Source of the DNA: Buchnera aphidicola (Macrosiphoniella sanborni)
GTDB lineage: Bacteria; Pseudomonadota; Gammaproteobacteria; Enterobacterales; Enterobacteriaceae
Reading direction: 5' to 3'
DNA: 64,000 bases
Assembly (NCBI RefSeq): GCF_005080885.1
Contig: NZ_CP034864.1
Coordinates: forward strand, 62,001-126,000
Shown here: positions 1 to 10,845 of the stretch, piece by piece
Layout: every line of letters starts with the position of its first letter
Position numbering within the stretch: the first letter of the stretch is position 1
Notes under the pieces: model-generated
The model's input: the letters and a program-made list of their open reading frames with translations, nothing else
Databases searched by the model: none
What the model was told of the DNA's origin: nothing
Program-made: the position numbers and the translations under genes

Positions 1-275
1 AGACTAAAAAAGCATTAAAAAAGAAAAAATGGAATCGTTTAATTATAGCTGGTGGTGTTAGTTCCAATTTACGTTTACGTTATGAAGCTAAAAAGATGAT
101 AAAAAAACATTTTAATGGAACAGTTTTTTTTTCTGATTTACAGTATTGTACAGATAATGCTGCTATGATTGCATATCTCGGATTTATGCGTGCAAAAGAA
201 GCAAATATTTCTCCATTAGAAATATTAGTAAAACCAAAATGGTCTATGAATGATTTATATTTTTCATGTAAATAA
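1..275 (+). CDS. tsaD: TsaD (Gcp/YgjD), tRNA t6A synthesis protein, 3' end only
   Basis: Partial gene entering from the left edge; the frame is open from base 3 to the TAA at 273-275. TsaD transfers the threonylcarbamoyl group to A37 of ANN-decoding tRNAs, working with TsaB and TsaE in the cytoplasm. The visible C-terminal 90 residues carry the family's AGGVSSN-LR motif and the [10 protein letters not shown] segment, which belongs to the ASKHA-fold nucleotide and metal site; both are intact. Its last 32 bases overlap tail-to-tail with the end of ribB on the opposite strand. The N-terminal half lies outside the window, so integrity of the whole gene cannot be judged. Confidence 0.93.
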   Translation, partial: TKKALKKKKWNRLIIAGGVSSNLRLRYEAKKMIKKHFNGTVFFSDLQYCTDNAAMIAYLGFMRAKEANISPLEILVKPKWSMNDLYFSCK

Positions 276-891
276 TTAAATCTTTTATAGTTAATATTTG
301 CATATTTTTATTTTCAGCAAATGAAATTATATCAGACGTACGTGCCATAGTCCCATCTTTATTAGTGAGTTCGCAAATAACTCCAAACGGTTTAAAGCCT
401 GCTAAAGAAACAATTTCTATAGCAGCTTCTGTATGACCTGCTCTTGATAAAATACCCCCATTGTCAGCTCTCAATGGAAAGACATGTCCTGGTCTATTTA
501 AATCGCTAGGTTTAGCATGATCAGAAATCGCAGTTTTTATAGTTGTTAATCTATCTTTAGCTGATACTCCAGTAGTAATTCCCTTAGAAGCTTCTATTGT
601 GACAGTAAAACCTGTACGATACGTACTAGTATTTTTTTTTACCATCATAGGTAAATTCAATTGTTTGCGTGTTGATTCAGTGATGCATAGACATACTATA
701 CCGCTACCATATCGAATAGTTAATGCCATTTGTTCTACTGTCATATTTTCACACGCAAAAACAAGATCTCCTTCATTTTCACGTTTTTCATCATCTAATA
801 TAATAATTCCTTCACCAGATTGCAAAGCAAATATTGCTTTTTGAATTCGTTCTATAGGTGTTCCAAATTTAGACGGTAGTATTCGACTCAT
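244..891 (-). CDS. ribB: 3,4-dihydroxy-2-butanone 4-phosphate synthase
   Basis: Makes the four-carbon precursor of riboflavin from ribulose 5-phosphate. The 215-residue protein is close to the usual length of a monofunctional RibB; there is no fused GTP cyclohydrolase II. The acidic active-site loop [11 protein letters not shown] lies at residues 33-43 and the RAGHTEA motif with the catalytic histidine at about 150-156. It points toward tsaD, whose stop lies inside the ribB 3' end. Riboflavin synthase (ribE) is also in this window at 53174, so at least two riboflavin steps are kept here. No FMN riboswitch is visible upstream of the start. Confidence 0.96.
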   Translation of the reverse strand: MSRILPSKFGTPIERIQKAIFALQSGEGIIILDDEKRENEGDLVFACENMTVEQMALTIRYGSGIVCLCITESTRKQLNLPMMVKKNTSTYRTGFTVTIEASKGITTGVSAKDRLTTIKTAISDHAKPSDLNRPGHVFPLRADNGGILSRAGHTEAAIEIVSLAGFKPFGVICELTNKDGTMARTSDIISFAENKNMQILTIKDLIIYMKNINHS

Positions 892-1195
892 TATAATAAT
901 CTTAATAAGATAAGGTTGAACTAGTAGGAAATGAAACTTTATTTAATAAACTTTTATTAATTTAATATTTTATTATTTTAATAATTGAAACTAATTTATT
1001 GTATATTGAATTCAATTTAAGAGCAATCTAGAAATTTTAAGTTAAAAGAAGATTTTTAGTATTTTTTTCTGGTATTAAAATGATTTTTATTTAAAAAATA
1101 TTACTGAATATTTAGTATTTACTATAAATATTGATTATTTAATAAGTTTTTTTAATATAAAATTTTTTAAAAAAATGATAAAATCATTCTTTATT
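892..1195. other. AT-rich spacer downstream of hldE, no gene seen
   Basis: A 304-base stretch between ribB and hldE, with many stops in all frames. It lies immediately downstream of the hldE stop, where the adenylyltransferase half of a full-length HldE would be encoded. I cannot recognise any remnant of that domain in it. The ribB promoter is presumably at its left end and the hldE terminator hairpin at its right end. Nothing else supportable is seen. Confidence 0.6.
1168..1188 (-). terminator. Probable terminator of hldE
   Basis: Read on the minus strand, a 6-bp stem AATGAT/ATCATT with a 3-base loop is followed directly by a run of seven T residues. It starts about 8 bases past the hldE stop. 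The stem is short and contains only two G-C pairs, so confidence is moderate. Confidence 0.45.
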
Positions 1196-2143
1196 TTATG
1201 AACAATTTAATGCTGTATTTAATTCATGAATTGTTAGTGTTTCAGTACCAATTTTTTTTATGACTATACCAGCTCCAATATTAGCATAAAAACATGATTC
1301 TTCTAAAGAATATCCTTTAGCTAAAGAAGCGGCGATAATAGCAATCACTGTATCTCCAGCACCAGTAACATCGTAAGCTTTATGAGAGCTTGCAGGAAAA
1401 TGTATTGGTTTTTTTTGGTATTGAAATAATGTCATTCCATCTTTAGATCGAGTAATGAGTAATGCTGATAATTTAAGTTTATATAATAATTTCATTCCTC
1501 TATCTAAAATTTCATCTTCTTGATAACATTTTCCAACTATTTTTTCAAATTCAGAAAGATTTGGGGTCAATAAACTAGCTCCAGAATATTTTTCAAAGTT
1601 TATACCTTTAGGATCTATAAGTATCGGAATAGACATTTTTTTAGTAAAATGAATTATATTTGGTATATTCATTAAAGTTCCTTTTGCATAATCCGATAAT
1701 ACTAAAATTTTATGTTGTGATAATGAATTAATAATTTTTTGATATAATAAATTTTCATTATTAAAAAGATATTTTTCTTGCAAATCTATACGAATTAATT
1801 GTTTGTTATCTGATAAAATTCTAATTTTTGTAATAGTTTTATGATTTTTAATAGCAATTAAATCCTGATTAATTCTAATATGATTTAGTAATTTTTTTAC
1901 TTTCATTCCTTCATTATCCATCCCAATATATCCAATAATTTTACAATCACCTCCAATTTTTGCAATATTTTTAGCTACATTAGCAGCTCCTCCTGGTTGT
2001 TCTTGAATCTCTTGAATTGGTACAATAGGAATGAATTTTTCAAATAGCTTATAATGATTTTTACTATACCAGTAAGAGTCTAGTATAATATCTCCAACAA
2101 CTAGAACGAGCGCATTATTCAAATTAATTAATTTTTTTTTCAT
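1196..2143 (-). CDS. hldE: HldE, D-glycero-beta-D-manno-heptose-7-phosphate kinase domain only
   Basis: Ribokinase (PfkB) family protein of 315 residues, recognisable as the N-terminal half of HldE (RfaE). The kinase phosphorylates heptose 7-phosphate on the way to ADP-heptose for lipopolysaccharide. The PfkB signature DVTGAGDT lies at about residues 257-265 and the N-terminal substrate-binding glycines (GGAANVAKN) are present. E. coli HldE is about 477 residues, with a second nucleotidyltransferase domain; here the protein stops just where the linker would begin, so that half is absent. Its cellular role without an evident LPS pathway in this window is unclear. It is divergent from cca. Confidence 0.88.
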   Translation of the reverse strand: MKKKLINLNNALVLVVGDIILDSYWYSKNHYKLFEKFIPIVPIQEIQEQPGGAANVAKNIAKIGGDCKIIGYIGMDNEGMKVKKLLNHIRINQDLIAIKNHKTITKIRILSDNKQLIRIDLQEKYLFNNENLLYQKIINSLSQHKILVLSDYAKGTLMNIPNIIHFTKKMSIPILIDPKGINFEKYSGASLLTPNLSEFEKIVGKCYQEDEILDRGMKLLYKLKLSALLITRSKDGMTLFQYQKKPIHFPASSHKAYDVTGAGDTVIAIIAASLAKGYSLEESCFYANIGAGIVIKKIGTETLTIHELNTALNCS

Positions 2144-2382
2144 AGTTTAATCTCTACAATATGAATATTATCTTAAATAATAACATTTAATATGTTTTCA
2201 TAAAATAAAAGTTTATCAACATTTATATAGATAAGATAATTTTTTATATATTTATATTTATTGTATTTTTTTATATATTATTTATTTATTATATTAGTAT
2301 AAAGTTGAATTATTTAAAATAAAAAAATAATTCAGGTAATTAGATAGTATTAATTATAGAACAACTAGTATGAGAAATTAAT

Positions 2383-3633
2383 ATGAAAATATATCTAGTA
2401 GGAGGAGCAATTCGTGATGCATTACTTAATTTACCTGTTAAAGATAAAGATTGGGTTGTAGTGGGTGGTACAAAAAAAATATTATTAGAAAAAAAATTTC
2501 AACAAGTTGGTAAAGATTTTCCAGTATTTTTGCATCCAGAAACACATGAAGAATATGCTTTAGCAAGAAAAGAACGAAAATCTGGTAGAGGATATACTGG
2601 TTTTGATACTGAATATCATTCTAATGTTACTTTAGAAGAAGATTTAGTAAGACGTGATTTAACAATGAATGCAATTGCACAAGATGAATATGGTAATTAT
2701 ATTGATCCTTTTCACGGGCAAAAAGATATAAAATGTCGTTTAATACGACATGTTTCTGAATCTTTTATAGAAGATCCATTGCGAGTGTTACGTACAGCGA
2801 GATTTGCTGCAACATTAGTTCATTTAGGATTTACAATCGCAGAAGAAACTATGATTTTAATGAAAACTATAGTGAAAAAAAAAGAATTATCATATCTGAC
2901 TACTAATAGAATATGGAATGAAACAGAGAAAGCTTTTAAAACACATAATCCGCATGTATATTTTCAAGTATTATATCAATGTAGTGCATTACATTTTTTT
3001 TTCCCGAAGATGTTTTTTTTATACGAAAAAAATTTTTTTTTCGATTATAGACTTTTAAAAAAATTTTATGATCATAATATAATATTCATGAAATTAGCTA
3101 AAATATCGATACAATATAAGGATATTGACATTCGTTTTTCTTATTTATGTCAATGTATTTTAGTTAATAATATTTATAAAAATTTTTCTAAAATATTTTT
3201 TGATATATCTTCTTCTTCTATTATAAATAATTTATGTAAAAATTTTCAGATTCCTTCATATATTAGAGAGATAGCGGTTTTAAATGTAGGATTTTATTAC
3301 TTTTTAAATACTATTTATTATCAATCATCTGAAAATATTATAAAATTATTATTAAAAGTTGACGCTTGGAGAAAACCAGAACGTATTGAAAAAATAGCTA
3401 TTTTAATTAATTTTGATTTTTTAAATAAATTAGAAATACAATATTTTGATATTCTACCTGGAAATTTTTTAAAAAAATGTTTTTCTATTGTTAGTAATAT
3501 TTCTGTTCAATCTATTTTAAAAAAGGGTTTTCAAGGCTATCAAATTAAAAAAGAATTAATGCGTTTAAGAATTGAAAAATTAGAATTATGGCGTCATAAA
3601 AATATAAACTTTATTTTATTTAAAAAAAAATAA
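2383..3633 (+). CDS. cca: CCA-adding tRNA nucleotidyltransferase, HD domain degenerate
   Basis: Adds or repairs the 3' CCA of tRNAs using CTP and ATP without a template. The 416-residue protein has the class II head domain: GGAIRDALL at 7-15, the metal-binding DKD at 21-23, and RRDLTMNA at 90-97. In E. coli the C-terminal half carries an HD phosphohydrolase (LCHDLGKG); here the aligned segment reads LCQCIL near residues 255-260, so the His-Asp pair is gone while the nucleotidyltransferase is intact. The gene should be needed: three of the four tRNA genes in this window do not encode CCA. It converges on uppP with only 15 bases between the stops. Confidence 0.95.
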   Translation: MKIYLVGGAIRDALLNLPVKDKDWVVVGGTKKILLEKKFQQVGKDFPVFLHPETHEEYALARKERKSGRGYTGFDTEYHSNVTLEEDLVRRDLTMNAIAQDEYGNYIDPFHGQKDIKCRLIRHVSESFIEDPLRVLRTARFAATLVHLGFTIAEETMILMKTIVKKKELSYLTTNRIWNETEKAFKTHNPHVYFQVLYQCSALHFFFPKMFFLYEKNFFFDYRLLKKFYDHNIIFMKLAKISIQYKDIDIRFSYLCQCILVNNIYKNFSKIFFDISSSSIINNLCKNFQIPSYIREIAVLNVGFYYFLNTIYYQSSENIIKLLLKVDAWRKPERIEKIAILINFDFLNKLEIQYFDILPGNFLKKCFSIVSNISVQSILKKGFQGYQIKKELMRLRIEKLELWRHKNINFILFKKK

Positions 3634-3648
3634 TTTTTAATTAAATAA

Positions 3649-4455
3649 TTAATTATTTAATGAAAAAAAATAAATTAATCCAGATATTGTAAAACGATAT
3701 ATTCCAAAAAATATTAATGATGTGTTATTTAATATTTTTAATAAAATACGAACAAATATTAAAGAAACTAAAAAAGATATGGTGAATCCTATAAAAAATA
3801 TTGGAATATCTAATATTTTAATATTTGTTAAATGTTTTGATAAATCAAAAAAAGATACTCCAATTAATAATGGAACAGATATTATAAAAGAAAATTCTAT
3901 TGCAACTGATTTTTTTATACCTAATAGAATAGCAGTTGCTATAGTGACGCCAGATCTTGAAAAACCAGGATATAAAGAAAGAATTTGAAATATTCCAATG
4001 ATAGTAGATTGTAAAATACTGATATTATAAATATTATATATTTTATACTTTTTAGGTTTAAAGATTTCAGAAAAAAATAGTAATAATCCACCAGATATCA
4101 AACCAATAATAACGTTTTGAATATTAAATAATTTTTTAATTTTTTTATAAAACATCAATCCCAAAAATATTGTTGGCGCAATAGCACAAAGAATATGAAT
4201 ATTATTTATTTTTTTTTTAAGAATATTAGATTTTATTATTTTTAAAATTTTTTTTCGGAAGAAGTATAAAATAGATAAACTAGAACCTAGTTGAGTAAGT
4301 ATTTCTAATATTTTTATATTGTTATTTTCTATGTTTAAATTTAAATAATAAGAGGCAATAATCATATGTCCTGTAGATGAGATAGGAAGAAATTCTGTTA
4401 TTCCTTCTATGATGCCAATAATAATAGAAGTAATAATTTGATATAAATCAATCAT
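3649..4455 (-). CDS. uppP: Undecaprenyl-diphosphate phosphatase (UppP/BacA)
   Basis: Integral membrane enzyme that recycles the undecaprenyl carrier lipid for peptidoglycan synthesis. The two signatures are EGITEFLPISSTGH at residues 17-30 and PGFSRSG at 163-169, with several hydrophobic membrane helices. I start the gene at 4455 rather than at the upstream in-frame ATG (4476), because an AAGGAG ribosome binding site sits just before this ATG and the resulting 268 residues begin like E. coli UppP. The gene is adjacent to cca, as in the E. coli cca-bacA neighbourhood. All catalytic residues I can identify are present. Confidence 0.94.
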   Translation of the reverse strand: MIDLYQIITSIIIGIIEGITEFLPISSTGHMIIASYYLNLNIENNNIKILEILTQLGSSLSILYFFRKKILKIIKSNILKKKINNIHILCAIAPTIFLGLMFYKKIKKLFNIQNVIIGLISGGLLLFFSEIFKPKKYKIYNIYNISILQSTIIGIFQILSLYPGFSRSGVTIATAILLGIKKSVAIEFSFIISVPLLIGVSFFDLSKHLTNIKILDIPIFFIGFTISFLVSLIFVRILLKILNNTSLIFFGIYRFTISGLIYFFSLNN

Positions 4456-4504
4456 ATTTACTCCTTTAAATAACATAAATTATCATTAATTATAATAATA
4501 ATTG

Positions 4505-4536
4505 AAAACGGTACTAAATAACAGCACCGTTTTTTT
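4505..4536 (-). terminator. Terminator at the end of the pts operon (after crr)
   Basis: An inverted repeat with 11-base arms (AAAACGGTACT / AGCACCGTTTT, one mismatch) and a 7-base loop lies between the crr stop and the uppP start. The minus-strand copy ends in CCGTTTT. Its G-C pairs stand out in this AT-rich sequence. It separates crr transcription from uppP. Confidence 0.7.
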
Positions 4537-4546
4537 ATATTAAAAA

Positions 4547-5050
4547 TTAATTATATAAAGTTATAATAACTGTTTCCCCAGCAATAATGGCGCCAGATGA
4601 TTTTTCAATTTTTTTAAAATTATCTATATTAGATATTACTACAGGAGTCAAAACAGATTTCGCATTATTTTTTAAAAAATCTAAATCAAATAAAATAATT
4701 TTATCTCCTATTTGAACTTTTTGTTTATCTTTAGCTATTGTGGTAAATCCTTGTCCTTTTAATTTTACTGTATCAATTCCGAAATGAACGAATAATTCAA
4801 CATCGTCCTCTGAAATAATTGAAAATGCATGTTTGCTTTCAAATATTTTTCCAATAGTTCCATTCACTGGTGCGAGTATTTGATTTCCTATTGGTTTAAT
4901 AGCAATCCCATCCCCGACAATTTTTTTAGAAAAAACAGGATCTGGAATATCTTCTATGTTTAGAATATCACCAGATATAGGTGCAATAATTTTTATTTTT
5001 TTAGAAAAATTGGTTTTTTTACTATTAAACAAGTTAGAAAAGAAACTCAT
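4547..5050 (-). CDS. crr: PTS glucose-type EIIA component (EIIA-Glc)
   Basis: Phosphocarrier that receives phosphate from HPr and passes it to a membrane EIIB domain during sugar uptake; in enteric bacteria it is also a regulator. The 167-residue protein covers the whole EIIA-Glc fold. His74 (ESKHAFS) and the phosphorylated His89 (FVHFGIDT) are both conserved. It is the last gene of ptsH-ptsI-crr, 53 bases after ptsI, and is followed by a G-C rich terminator hairpin. No sugar-specific EIIBC gene is in this window, so its partner must lie elsewhere. Confidence 0.97.
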   Translation of the reverse strand: MSFFSNLFNSKKTNFSKKIKIIAPISGDILNIEDIPDPVFSKKIVGDGIAIKPIGNQILAPVNGTIGKIFESKHAFSIISEDDVELFVHFGIDTVKLKGQGFTTIAKDKQKVQIGDKIILFDLDFLKNNAKSVLTPVVISNIDNFKKIEKSSGAIIAGETVIITLYN

Positions 5051-5103
5051 TTTTTTCTCCTAATTACTTTTTTATATTATTTTTTTTCATAATTTTCTAC
5101 CTT

Positions 5104-6819
5104 TTAATAATTAACAAATGTTTCTATTAAATGAATTATTTCTTTGATTGTTGGTAATGTTAATGCTACTTTTGCTAATTTTTGAGCATCTGAAAAATAT
5201 GTTTGTCGAATGATTTTTTTAATTTTAGGAATATTTATAGAGCTCATACTAAATTCATCTAATCCCATACCTAATAAAAGAATTGCAGCACGTTCATCTC
5301 CTGCAAATTCTCCACACATGCCAGTCCATTTACCATGTTCATGTGAAATGTTTATTACTTTTTGAATTAATTTTAAAACAGCTGGATGCATGGGATTATA
5401 AAGATGTGAAATTAATTTATTTCCTCTATCAACAGCTAAAGTATATTGTGTTAAATCATTAGTACCAATACTGAAAAAATCTACTTCTTTAATTAAATAT
5501 TTTGCAATGATAGCTGAAGATGGAGTTTCAATCATAATTCCAATTTTAATATTTTTATCAAATAATATATTTTTTTTATTTAATATATCTTTTAGTATAT
5601 TTATCTCTGATTTTAATAATCTGATTTCTTCTACAGATATTATCATAGGAAATAGAATACATATTTTACCAAAAGCAGAAGCTCTAAGAATGGCTTTTAA
5701 TTGTGCATGTAATATTTCTTTACGATCTATTGAAATACGTATAGCTCGCCATCCTAAAAAAGGATTTTCTTCTTTTGGCAAGTTCATATAAGGAAGATCT
5801 TTATCGCCTCCAATATCCATTGTTCTAATGATAACAGCTTTATTTTGCATTGATTCTGCAATTTCTTTATATGCTTGAAATTGTTCATTTTCAGTAGGTA
5901 AAGAATTTCTACCCATAAATAAAAATTCAGTACGATAGAGACCAATACATTCTGCACCATTATTTTTTGCAGAATTAATTTCTTGTAGATTCCCAATATT
6001 AGAACCTATTTTAATACTATGACCATCTAGAGTAGTCGCAGGTAAATTTTTTAAAATAATTAATTTATTTTTATTGAAGAAATATTTTCTTTGTATTATT
6101 TTTTTTTGATTAATTAATTCATCTGATGGATTAATAAAAATTTGATTATTAATAGAATCTAAAATAATATTATCATTATTGTTTACTATTTTTGTAATAT
6201 TACCTGTTCCTACAATAGCAGGAATTTCTAAGGATCGTGCCATAATAGACGTATGTGATGTTTTACCTCCCAAGTCAGTAATAAATCCTAAAATATATTT
6301 TAGATTAATTTGAGCTGTTTCAGATGGAGTTAAATCTTTTGCAATTAAAATTACTTTTTTATTTATATTATTTAAATCTATAATATTGAGATTAAGTATA
6401 TTTTTTAATAAACGATTTCCAATATCTCTTACATCAATTGCTCTATTTTTTAAATATTCATCTTCTAGATTTTCTAATGTTTTAGCTTGTCCTTCAATAA
6501 TGATCTCAGTAGCTGCAGCGGCAGATATGTTTTTTTTTTGTATAAGAGATATTATTTCTTGTTCTAATTCTTCATCTTCGAGGAGCATGATATGACCTTC
6601 AAAGATACTTTCTTTATTTTCTCCTAAATTTTTTTTTGTCTTAATTTTAATTTCTGTTAATTGTTTTATTGATTTTTTTCTACCTTCAAAAAATTTTTCT
6701 ATTTCGTTTTTAATATCTTTAATATTAATTAAATTCCGGTTAATAACAATTTTTTCTTCTTTTAGTAAAAGAGCTTGTCCAAAGGCTATACCCGGTGATG
6801 CTAAAATGCCTGAAATCAT
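5104..6819 (-). CDS. ptsI: PTS enzyme I (phosphoenolpyruvate-protein phosphotransferase)
   Basis: First enzyme of the sugar phosphotransferase system: takes phosphate from PEP onto a histidine and gives it to HPr. Of 571 residues (E. coli 575), the N-terminal half holds the phosphohistidine His189 in [11 protein letters not shown]; the C-terminal PEP-binding barrel includes the conserved Cys502 in [10 protein letters not shown]. Both keep the same numbering as E. coli, so the alignment is essentially gap-free until a slightly shorter C-terminus. It lies between ptsH and crr on the same strand with a 149-base gap after ptsH, and begins [12 protein letters not shown] as expected. Confidence 0.97.
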   Translation of the reverse strand: MISGILASPGIAFGQALLLKEEKIVINRNLINIKDIKNEIEKFFEGRKKSIKQLTEIKIKTKKNLGENKESIFEGHIMLLEDEELEQEIISLIQKKNISAAAATEIIIEGQAKTLENLEDEYLKNRAIDVRDIGNRLLKNILNLNIIDLNNINKKVILIAKDLTPSETAQINLKYILGFITDLGGKTSHTSIMARSLEIPAIVGTGNITKIVNNNDNIILDSINNQIFINPSDELINQKKIIQRKYFFNKNKLIILKNLPATTLDGHSIKIGSNIGNLQEINSAKNNGAECIGLYRTEFLFMGRNSLPTENEQFQAYKEIAESMQNKAVIIRTMDIGGDKDLPYMNLPKEENPFLGWRAIRISIDRKEILHAQLKAILRASAFGKICILFPMIISVEEIRLLKSEINILKDILNKKNILFDKNIKIGIMIETPSSAIIAKYLIKEVDFFSIGTNDLTQYTLAVDRGNKLISHLYNPMHPAVLKLIQKVINISHEHGKWTGMCGEFAGDERAAILLLGMGLDEFSMSSINIPKIKKIIRQTYFSDAQKLAKVALTLPTIKEIIHLIETFVNY

Positions 6820-6968
6820 AACATGACCTTTAATAATAAATTGTGTCTATTTAGAGATAAAAATGACGTGTCAGGCGAATATATATTTGTATAAATTCAT
6901 TAGAATTAATGTTTTTATTACATCTAATTGTTTTAGAAAATTTATAAAAATTTTTCTTTAATTAGAAA

Positions 6969-7226
6969 CTATTCTAGTTCTGTCATTATTGCGGATAAAT
7001 GTTTAATAGCTTTTTCTTCATCTTCACCTTCAGCTGAAAGTGTAATCAGACTTCCTTGAATTAAACCTAATGTTTGAATTTTAAATAAACTTTTTGCGTT
7101 GACTGATTTACCATTATAAATAATAGAGATATCAGAAATAAATTTTTTTGCTTCTTTTACAAATTGTGCAGCTGGACGAGTATGTAGCCCATGTGGTGCA
7201 GTTATTGTGATTTGGTTTGTAACCAT
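6969..7226 (-). CDS. ptsH: PTS phosphocarrier protein HPr
   Basis: Small phosphate shuttle between enzyme I and the EIIA proteins. It has the normal length of 85 residues, with the phosphorylated His15 in [10 protein letters not shown] and the conserved Ser46 in NAKSLFK. It is the first gene of the ptsH-ptsI-crr unit and is preceded by cysK on the same strand, the same order as E. coli cysK-ptsH-ptsI-crr. The 148-base gap after cysK leaves room for its own promoter, but I could not pick one confidently in such AT-rich sequence. Confidence 0.97.
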   Translation of the reverse strand: MVTNQITITAPHGLHTRPAAQFVKEAKKFISDISIIYNGKSVNAKSLFKIQTLGLIQGSLITLSAEGEDEEKAIKHLSAIMTELE

Positions 7227-7374
7227 TTTTTTTCCTTTAAAAATATTTTTTTAAATAATATTTCTATATATGGTTTTAATAATTTTTCTATTTTAAAAAT
7301 ATAAAAATATTATTTCTATAATTAAAATAAGATTTTTTATTTTTTTATTGAAAATAATATGATAGTACATTTAT

Positions 7375-8331
7375 TTATTTTGTAATTAAATTGGAAAATA
7401 GTTCTGTACTCAAATAACGTTCTCCTGAAGAAGGCAAAATAACAACTATTTTCTTGTTTGAAAATATTTTTTTTTGTTGTATTTTGAGAGCAGCACATAA
7501 AGCAGCACCAGAAGAAATTCCTGCTAATATTCCTTCTTGTTTCATTAGCTTTCTAGCCATTTTAATTGATTCTTCACTAGAAACAGTAATTACTTTATCA
7601 ATTAAGGTTAAATCTAAATTTTTAGGAATAAAGCCAGCACCAATACCTTGAATTTTATGTGGTCCAGGTGTTATATCTTTTCCTGTTAAAAATTGTGTAA
7701 TAACAGGAGATTCAGAAGGTTCAACAGCGACACTAATAAAATTTTTCTTACCTTGAGTGATTTTTATATATTTTGTTATTCCTGTAATAGTTCCTCCTGT
7801 TCCTACAGCAGAAATTAAAATATCTATATTTCCTTGGGTATCATTCCAAATTTCTGGACCAGTAGTTTCTTCATGAATTTTAGGATTAGCAGGATTTTCA
7901 AATTGTTTTAATAAAAGATATTTTTCTTTATTGTCTAATACAATATTATTAGCTTTAGAAACAGCTCCTTGCATACCATATTGTCCATCGGTTAGTATTA
8001 ATTTAGCACCTAAAACTTGCAGTAATTTTCTTCTTTCAATAGACATTGTATCAGGCATAACAAGAGTTAATTTATAGTTTCTTGAAGCAGCGACATAAGC
8101 TAATGCTATTCCTGTATTACCACTAGTGGCTTCTATTAATTCTACATTTTTATTTAAATTTCCATTTTTTTCTGCAGTCCATATCATATTAGCACCAATT
8201 CGGCATTTTACACTAAAACTTGGATTTCTTGATTCTATTTTTACTAAAATTTTTCCTTTTCCTATAGTGTTTAAACGTACTAAAGGTGTATTTCCAATAG
8301 TTAAAGAATTATCTTTATATATTTTACTCAT
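7375..8331 (-). CDS. cysK: Cysteine synthase A (O-acetylserine sulfhydrylase)
   Basis: PLP enzyme that makes cysteine from O-acetylserine and sulfide. The 318-residue protein (E. coli 323) keeps the PLP lysine Lys42 in [10 protein letters not shown], the substrate loop TSGNTG at 69-74 and the glycine-rich phosphate loop GTGGTITG near 177. It lies directly upstream of the pts genes and is divergent from ligA. The start ATG is preceded by GGAAAAA. No sign of decay. Confidence 0.96.
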   Translation of the reverse strand: MSKIYKDNSLTIGNTPLVRLNTIGKGKILVKIESRNPSFSVKCRIGANMIWTAEKNGNLNKNVELIEATSGNTGIALAYVAASRNYKLTLVMPDTMSIERRKLLQVLGAKLILTDGQYGMQGAVSKANNIVLDNKEKYLLLKQFENPANPKIHEETTGPEIWNDTQGNIDILISAVGTGGTITGITKYIKITQGKKNFISVAVEPSESPVITQFLTGKDITPGPHKIQGIGAGFIPKNLDLTLIDKVITVSSEESIKMARKLMKQEGILAGISSGAALCAALKIQQKKIFSNKKIVVILPSSGERYLSTELFSNLITK

Positions 8332-8514
8332 TTTTTTCCTTATTTTTAATAGTAATTAGTAATTTCATTATACTTTTTTTTTATAATTTTTAAAAAATTC
8401 TACTTTTTATTATGAGTAAAAATTATATAATAAAAATATTTTAAAATACCAATGTTATTCATTCATAAATTTTGAGATAATCTATTACTTTATAAGTATT
8501 TAAATAATAAATCT

Positions 8515-10557
8515 ATGACATCCGTAAAAAAGAAAATTGATCAACTCAAAAAAAATATCTTAAAGTATGAATATTTTTATCATACATTAAATCGACCAAT
8601 TGTTTCTGATGCAGAATACGATTATTTGTTAGAAAAATTATATAATTTAGAATCGAATAATAAAGAATTGATTACTTTAGATTCACCTACTCAGAAAATA
8701 GGAGCGCAATTATTAGAACGATTTAAAAAAACTAAACATTTTTCTCCTATGTTATCTTTAGAAAATACATTTGATTTTAATGGATATTTAAATTTTAAAA
8801 AAAGAATTAAAAAAAATGTTGTTTTGAATAAGAAACTTGTTTTTTGTTGTGAACTTAAAATTGATGGTATAGCTATTAGTATAATTTATGAAAAAGGAAT
8901 ACTTATACGTGCCGTAACTCGAGGTGATGGTTTAACAGGCGAGAATGTTACTCATAATGTTAAAATGATCAAATCAGTGCCTTTAATTTTGAAAGGTATA
9001 AATATACCTGAAAGAGTAGAAATTCGAGGTGAAATATTTATGTTAAAATCTGATTTTATAGATTTTAATAAAAAATATATAAAAAATAAAAATCAATTTT
9101 TTTCTAATCCTCGCAATGCTGCTGCAGGTGCATTACGTAATATTAATCCTAAAATAACATTAAAAAGAAAATTAATATTTTCATGTTATACATGTATTTT
9201 ATTTCCAGATACTTCTCATATATTTAATACTCATTATGAACGACTTATGCAATGCTTAAATTGGGGGATACCTGTTAATAAAGAAATAATGCTTTGTGTA
9301 AATGATGAAGATATTTTATATTTTTATAAAAAATTTTCGGAAAAAAGAAAGAATCTTGATTTTGATGTAGATGGAATTGTGATTAAAGTTAATTCCATAG
9401 AATTACAAAGAAAATTAGGATGTAATAAGAAATTTCCTAAGTGGGCTATCGCTTTTAAATTTTTGTCTATAGAAAAAATTACATTATTGAAAGATGTAAA
9501 ATTTCAAGTTGGTAGAACAGGTGCGATTACACCTGTAGCGTATTTTGATCCTATATGTATATCTGGAGTAATGATTAGAAAAGCTTCATTATATAATAAA
9601 TATGAAATAGAAAAATTGGATTTACATACAAATGATTCTATTGTAGTTTGCCGATCCGGTGATGTAATACCGAAAATATTGAATGTTGTAGAAACATTAC
9701 GTTACGATCATGAAAAAAAAATTGTTTTTCCTGAATATTGTCCTGTATGTAAAACAAAACTATTAGAAAATAAAGAAGAAAAAATAATTCGATGTGATTC
9801 TGGATGGACATGTGATGCTCAAAAAAAAAGGGCATTCGAACATTTTTTTTCAAAAAAATCTTTAAATGCAATTGGTTTTGGTCCTAAAATTATTAATGAA
9901 TTAATTGATAAAAAGTATGTTAAAGATCTTATAGATGTTTTTTATCTTAAAGAAATTGATTTAATGAAATTAAATAATATAGGACATCGAAAAAGTGTAA
10001 ATATTATTAATGCAATTCATCAATGTAAAAATACTACTTTTAAATCTTTTATTTTTGCTTTAGGTATCTTTAATGTAGGTGAAAGCATTTCTGAAAAAAT
10101 AGCAGATTATTTTGTGAATTTGGAACGATTAATGAATGCTGATATTGCAGAATTAAATTCAATACCTGGAGTCGGTAAATCTATAGCAAAAAATATATAT
10201 AACTATTTTTCTCTCATATCGAATCGTCATATGATTGACAAATTAATAAATGAAATAGGTATTTTTTGGAAAAATTCAGGAATATCTCAGAAAATAATCA
10301 AATATGATTTCTTTTTTAATAAAAGAATTGTGATCACTGGTATTTTAAAAGATATATCTAGGTCTGAATTAAAAAAATTATTAATAGAATCAAATGCTCA
10401 AGTATTAAATAATGTTTCTAAGAATATAGATTTTTTAATTTGTGGAAAGAATTTTGGTGTAAAATTATTTCAAGCACAAAAATTAAATATTATAATTATT
10501 AATGAAGAAGAGTTATACAATTTAATTAATTTACATGATTTGAAAAAAAATAATTAA
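8515..10557 (+). CDS. ligA: NAD-dependent DNA ligase
   Basis: Joins nicks during replication and repair using NAD+. The 680-residue protein (E. coli 671) has every domain: the Ia/adenylation region with catalytic Lys115 in CELKIDG, the OB fold, the four-cysteine zinc finger (CPVC ... CDSGWTC) near residue 410, helix-hairpin-helix repeats (FGPKIINELI and the IPGVGKSIAKNI segment) and a C-terminal BRCT domain from about residue 595. It is followed after 12 bases by the 3' end of a convergent tRNA-Lys gene, so read-through would be antisense to that tRNA. Confidence 0.97.
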   Translation: MTSVKKKIDQLKKNILKYEYFYHTLNRPIVSDAEYDYLLEKLYNLESNNKELITLDSPTQKIGAQLLERFKKTKHFSPMLSLENTFDFNGYLNFKKRIKKNVVLNKKLVFCCELKIDGIAISIIYEKGILIRAVTRGDGLTGENVTHNVKMIKSVPLILKGINIPERVEIRGEIFMLKSDFIDFNKKYIKNKNQFFSNPRNAAAGALRNINPKITLKRKLIFSCYTCILFPDTSHIFNTHYERLMQCLNWGIPVNKEIMLCVNDEDILYFYKKFSEKRKNLDFDVDGIVIKVNSIELQRKLGCNKKFPKWAIAFKFLSIEKITLLKDVKFQVGRTGAITPVAYFDPICISGVMIRKASLYNKYEIEKLDLHTNDSIVVCRSGDVIPKILNVVETLRYDHEKKIVFPEYCPVCKTKLLENKEEKIIRCDSGWTCDAQKKRAFEHFFSKKSLNAIGFGPKIINELIDKKYVKDLIDVFYLKEIDLMKLNNIGHRKSVNIINAIHQCKNTTFKSFIFALGIFNVGESISEKIADYFVNLERLMNADIAELNSIPGVGKSIAKNIYNYFSLISNRHMIDKLINEIGIFWKNSGISQKIIKYDFFFNKRIVITGILKDISRSELKKLLIESNAQVLNNVSKNIDFLICGKNFGVKLFQAQKLNIIIINEEELYNLINLHDLKKNN

Positions 10558-10569
10558 AGATTATTTTTT

Positions 10570-10642
10570 TGGGTCGTGCAGGATTTGAACCTGCGACCAA
10601 TTGATTAAAAGTCAACTGCTCTACCAACTGAGCTAACGACCC
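10570..10642 (-). tRNA. tRNA-Lys(UUU)
   Basis: A 73-base cloverleaf on the minus strand with 7-bp acceptor stem GGGTCGT/ACGACCC, the D-arm TTAGCTCAGTTGGTAGAG, anticodon loop CTTTTAA giving UUU, T-loop TTCGAAT and discriminator A. The 3' CCA is not encoded (AAA follows), so Cca must add it. It is the second of two tRNAs read in the order Val-Lys, as in the E. coli valT-lysW type pairs. Confidence 0.97.
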
Positions 10643-10747
10643 TTTTGAAACTGTTTTATTTTTAATAAAATTTTTATGACGAATATTCTTATAAAAATTA
10701 AATTATAAAGATCATAAAAAGTAAGAGTATAAATATAAATATTTTTT

Positions 10748-10823
10748 TGGTAGGTGATGACGGACTCGAACCGCCGACTTCCTCCGTGTAAAGGAGGAGC
10801 TCTACCAACTGAGCTAATCACCT
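10748..10823 (-). tRNA. tRNA-Val(UAC)
   Basis: A 76-base cloverleaf on the minus strand: acceptor AGGTGAT/ATCACCT, D-arm TTAGCTCAGTTGGTAGAG, anticodon loop TTTACAC giving UAC, T-loop TTCGAGT and discriminator A. Unlike the other tRNA genes in this window, its CCA is encoded (10748-10750). It is transcribed ahead of tRNA-Lys from the promoter at 10846-10873. Confidence 0.97.
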
Positions 10824-10845
10824 AATTTATGTTACTTATATTATT

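Noticed and set aside
10633..10821. Open frame of 62 codons on the minus strand
   Set aside because: It overlaps both tRNA-Val and tRNA-Lys; the reading frame is accidental.
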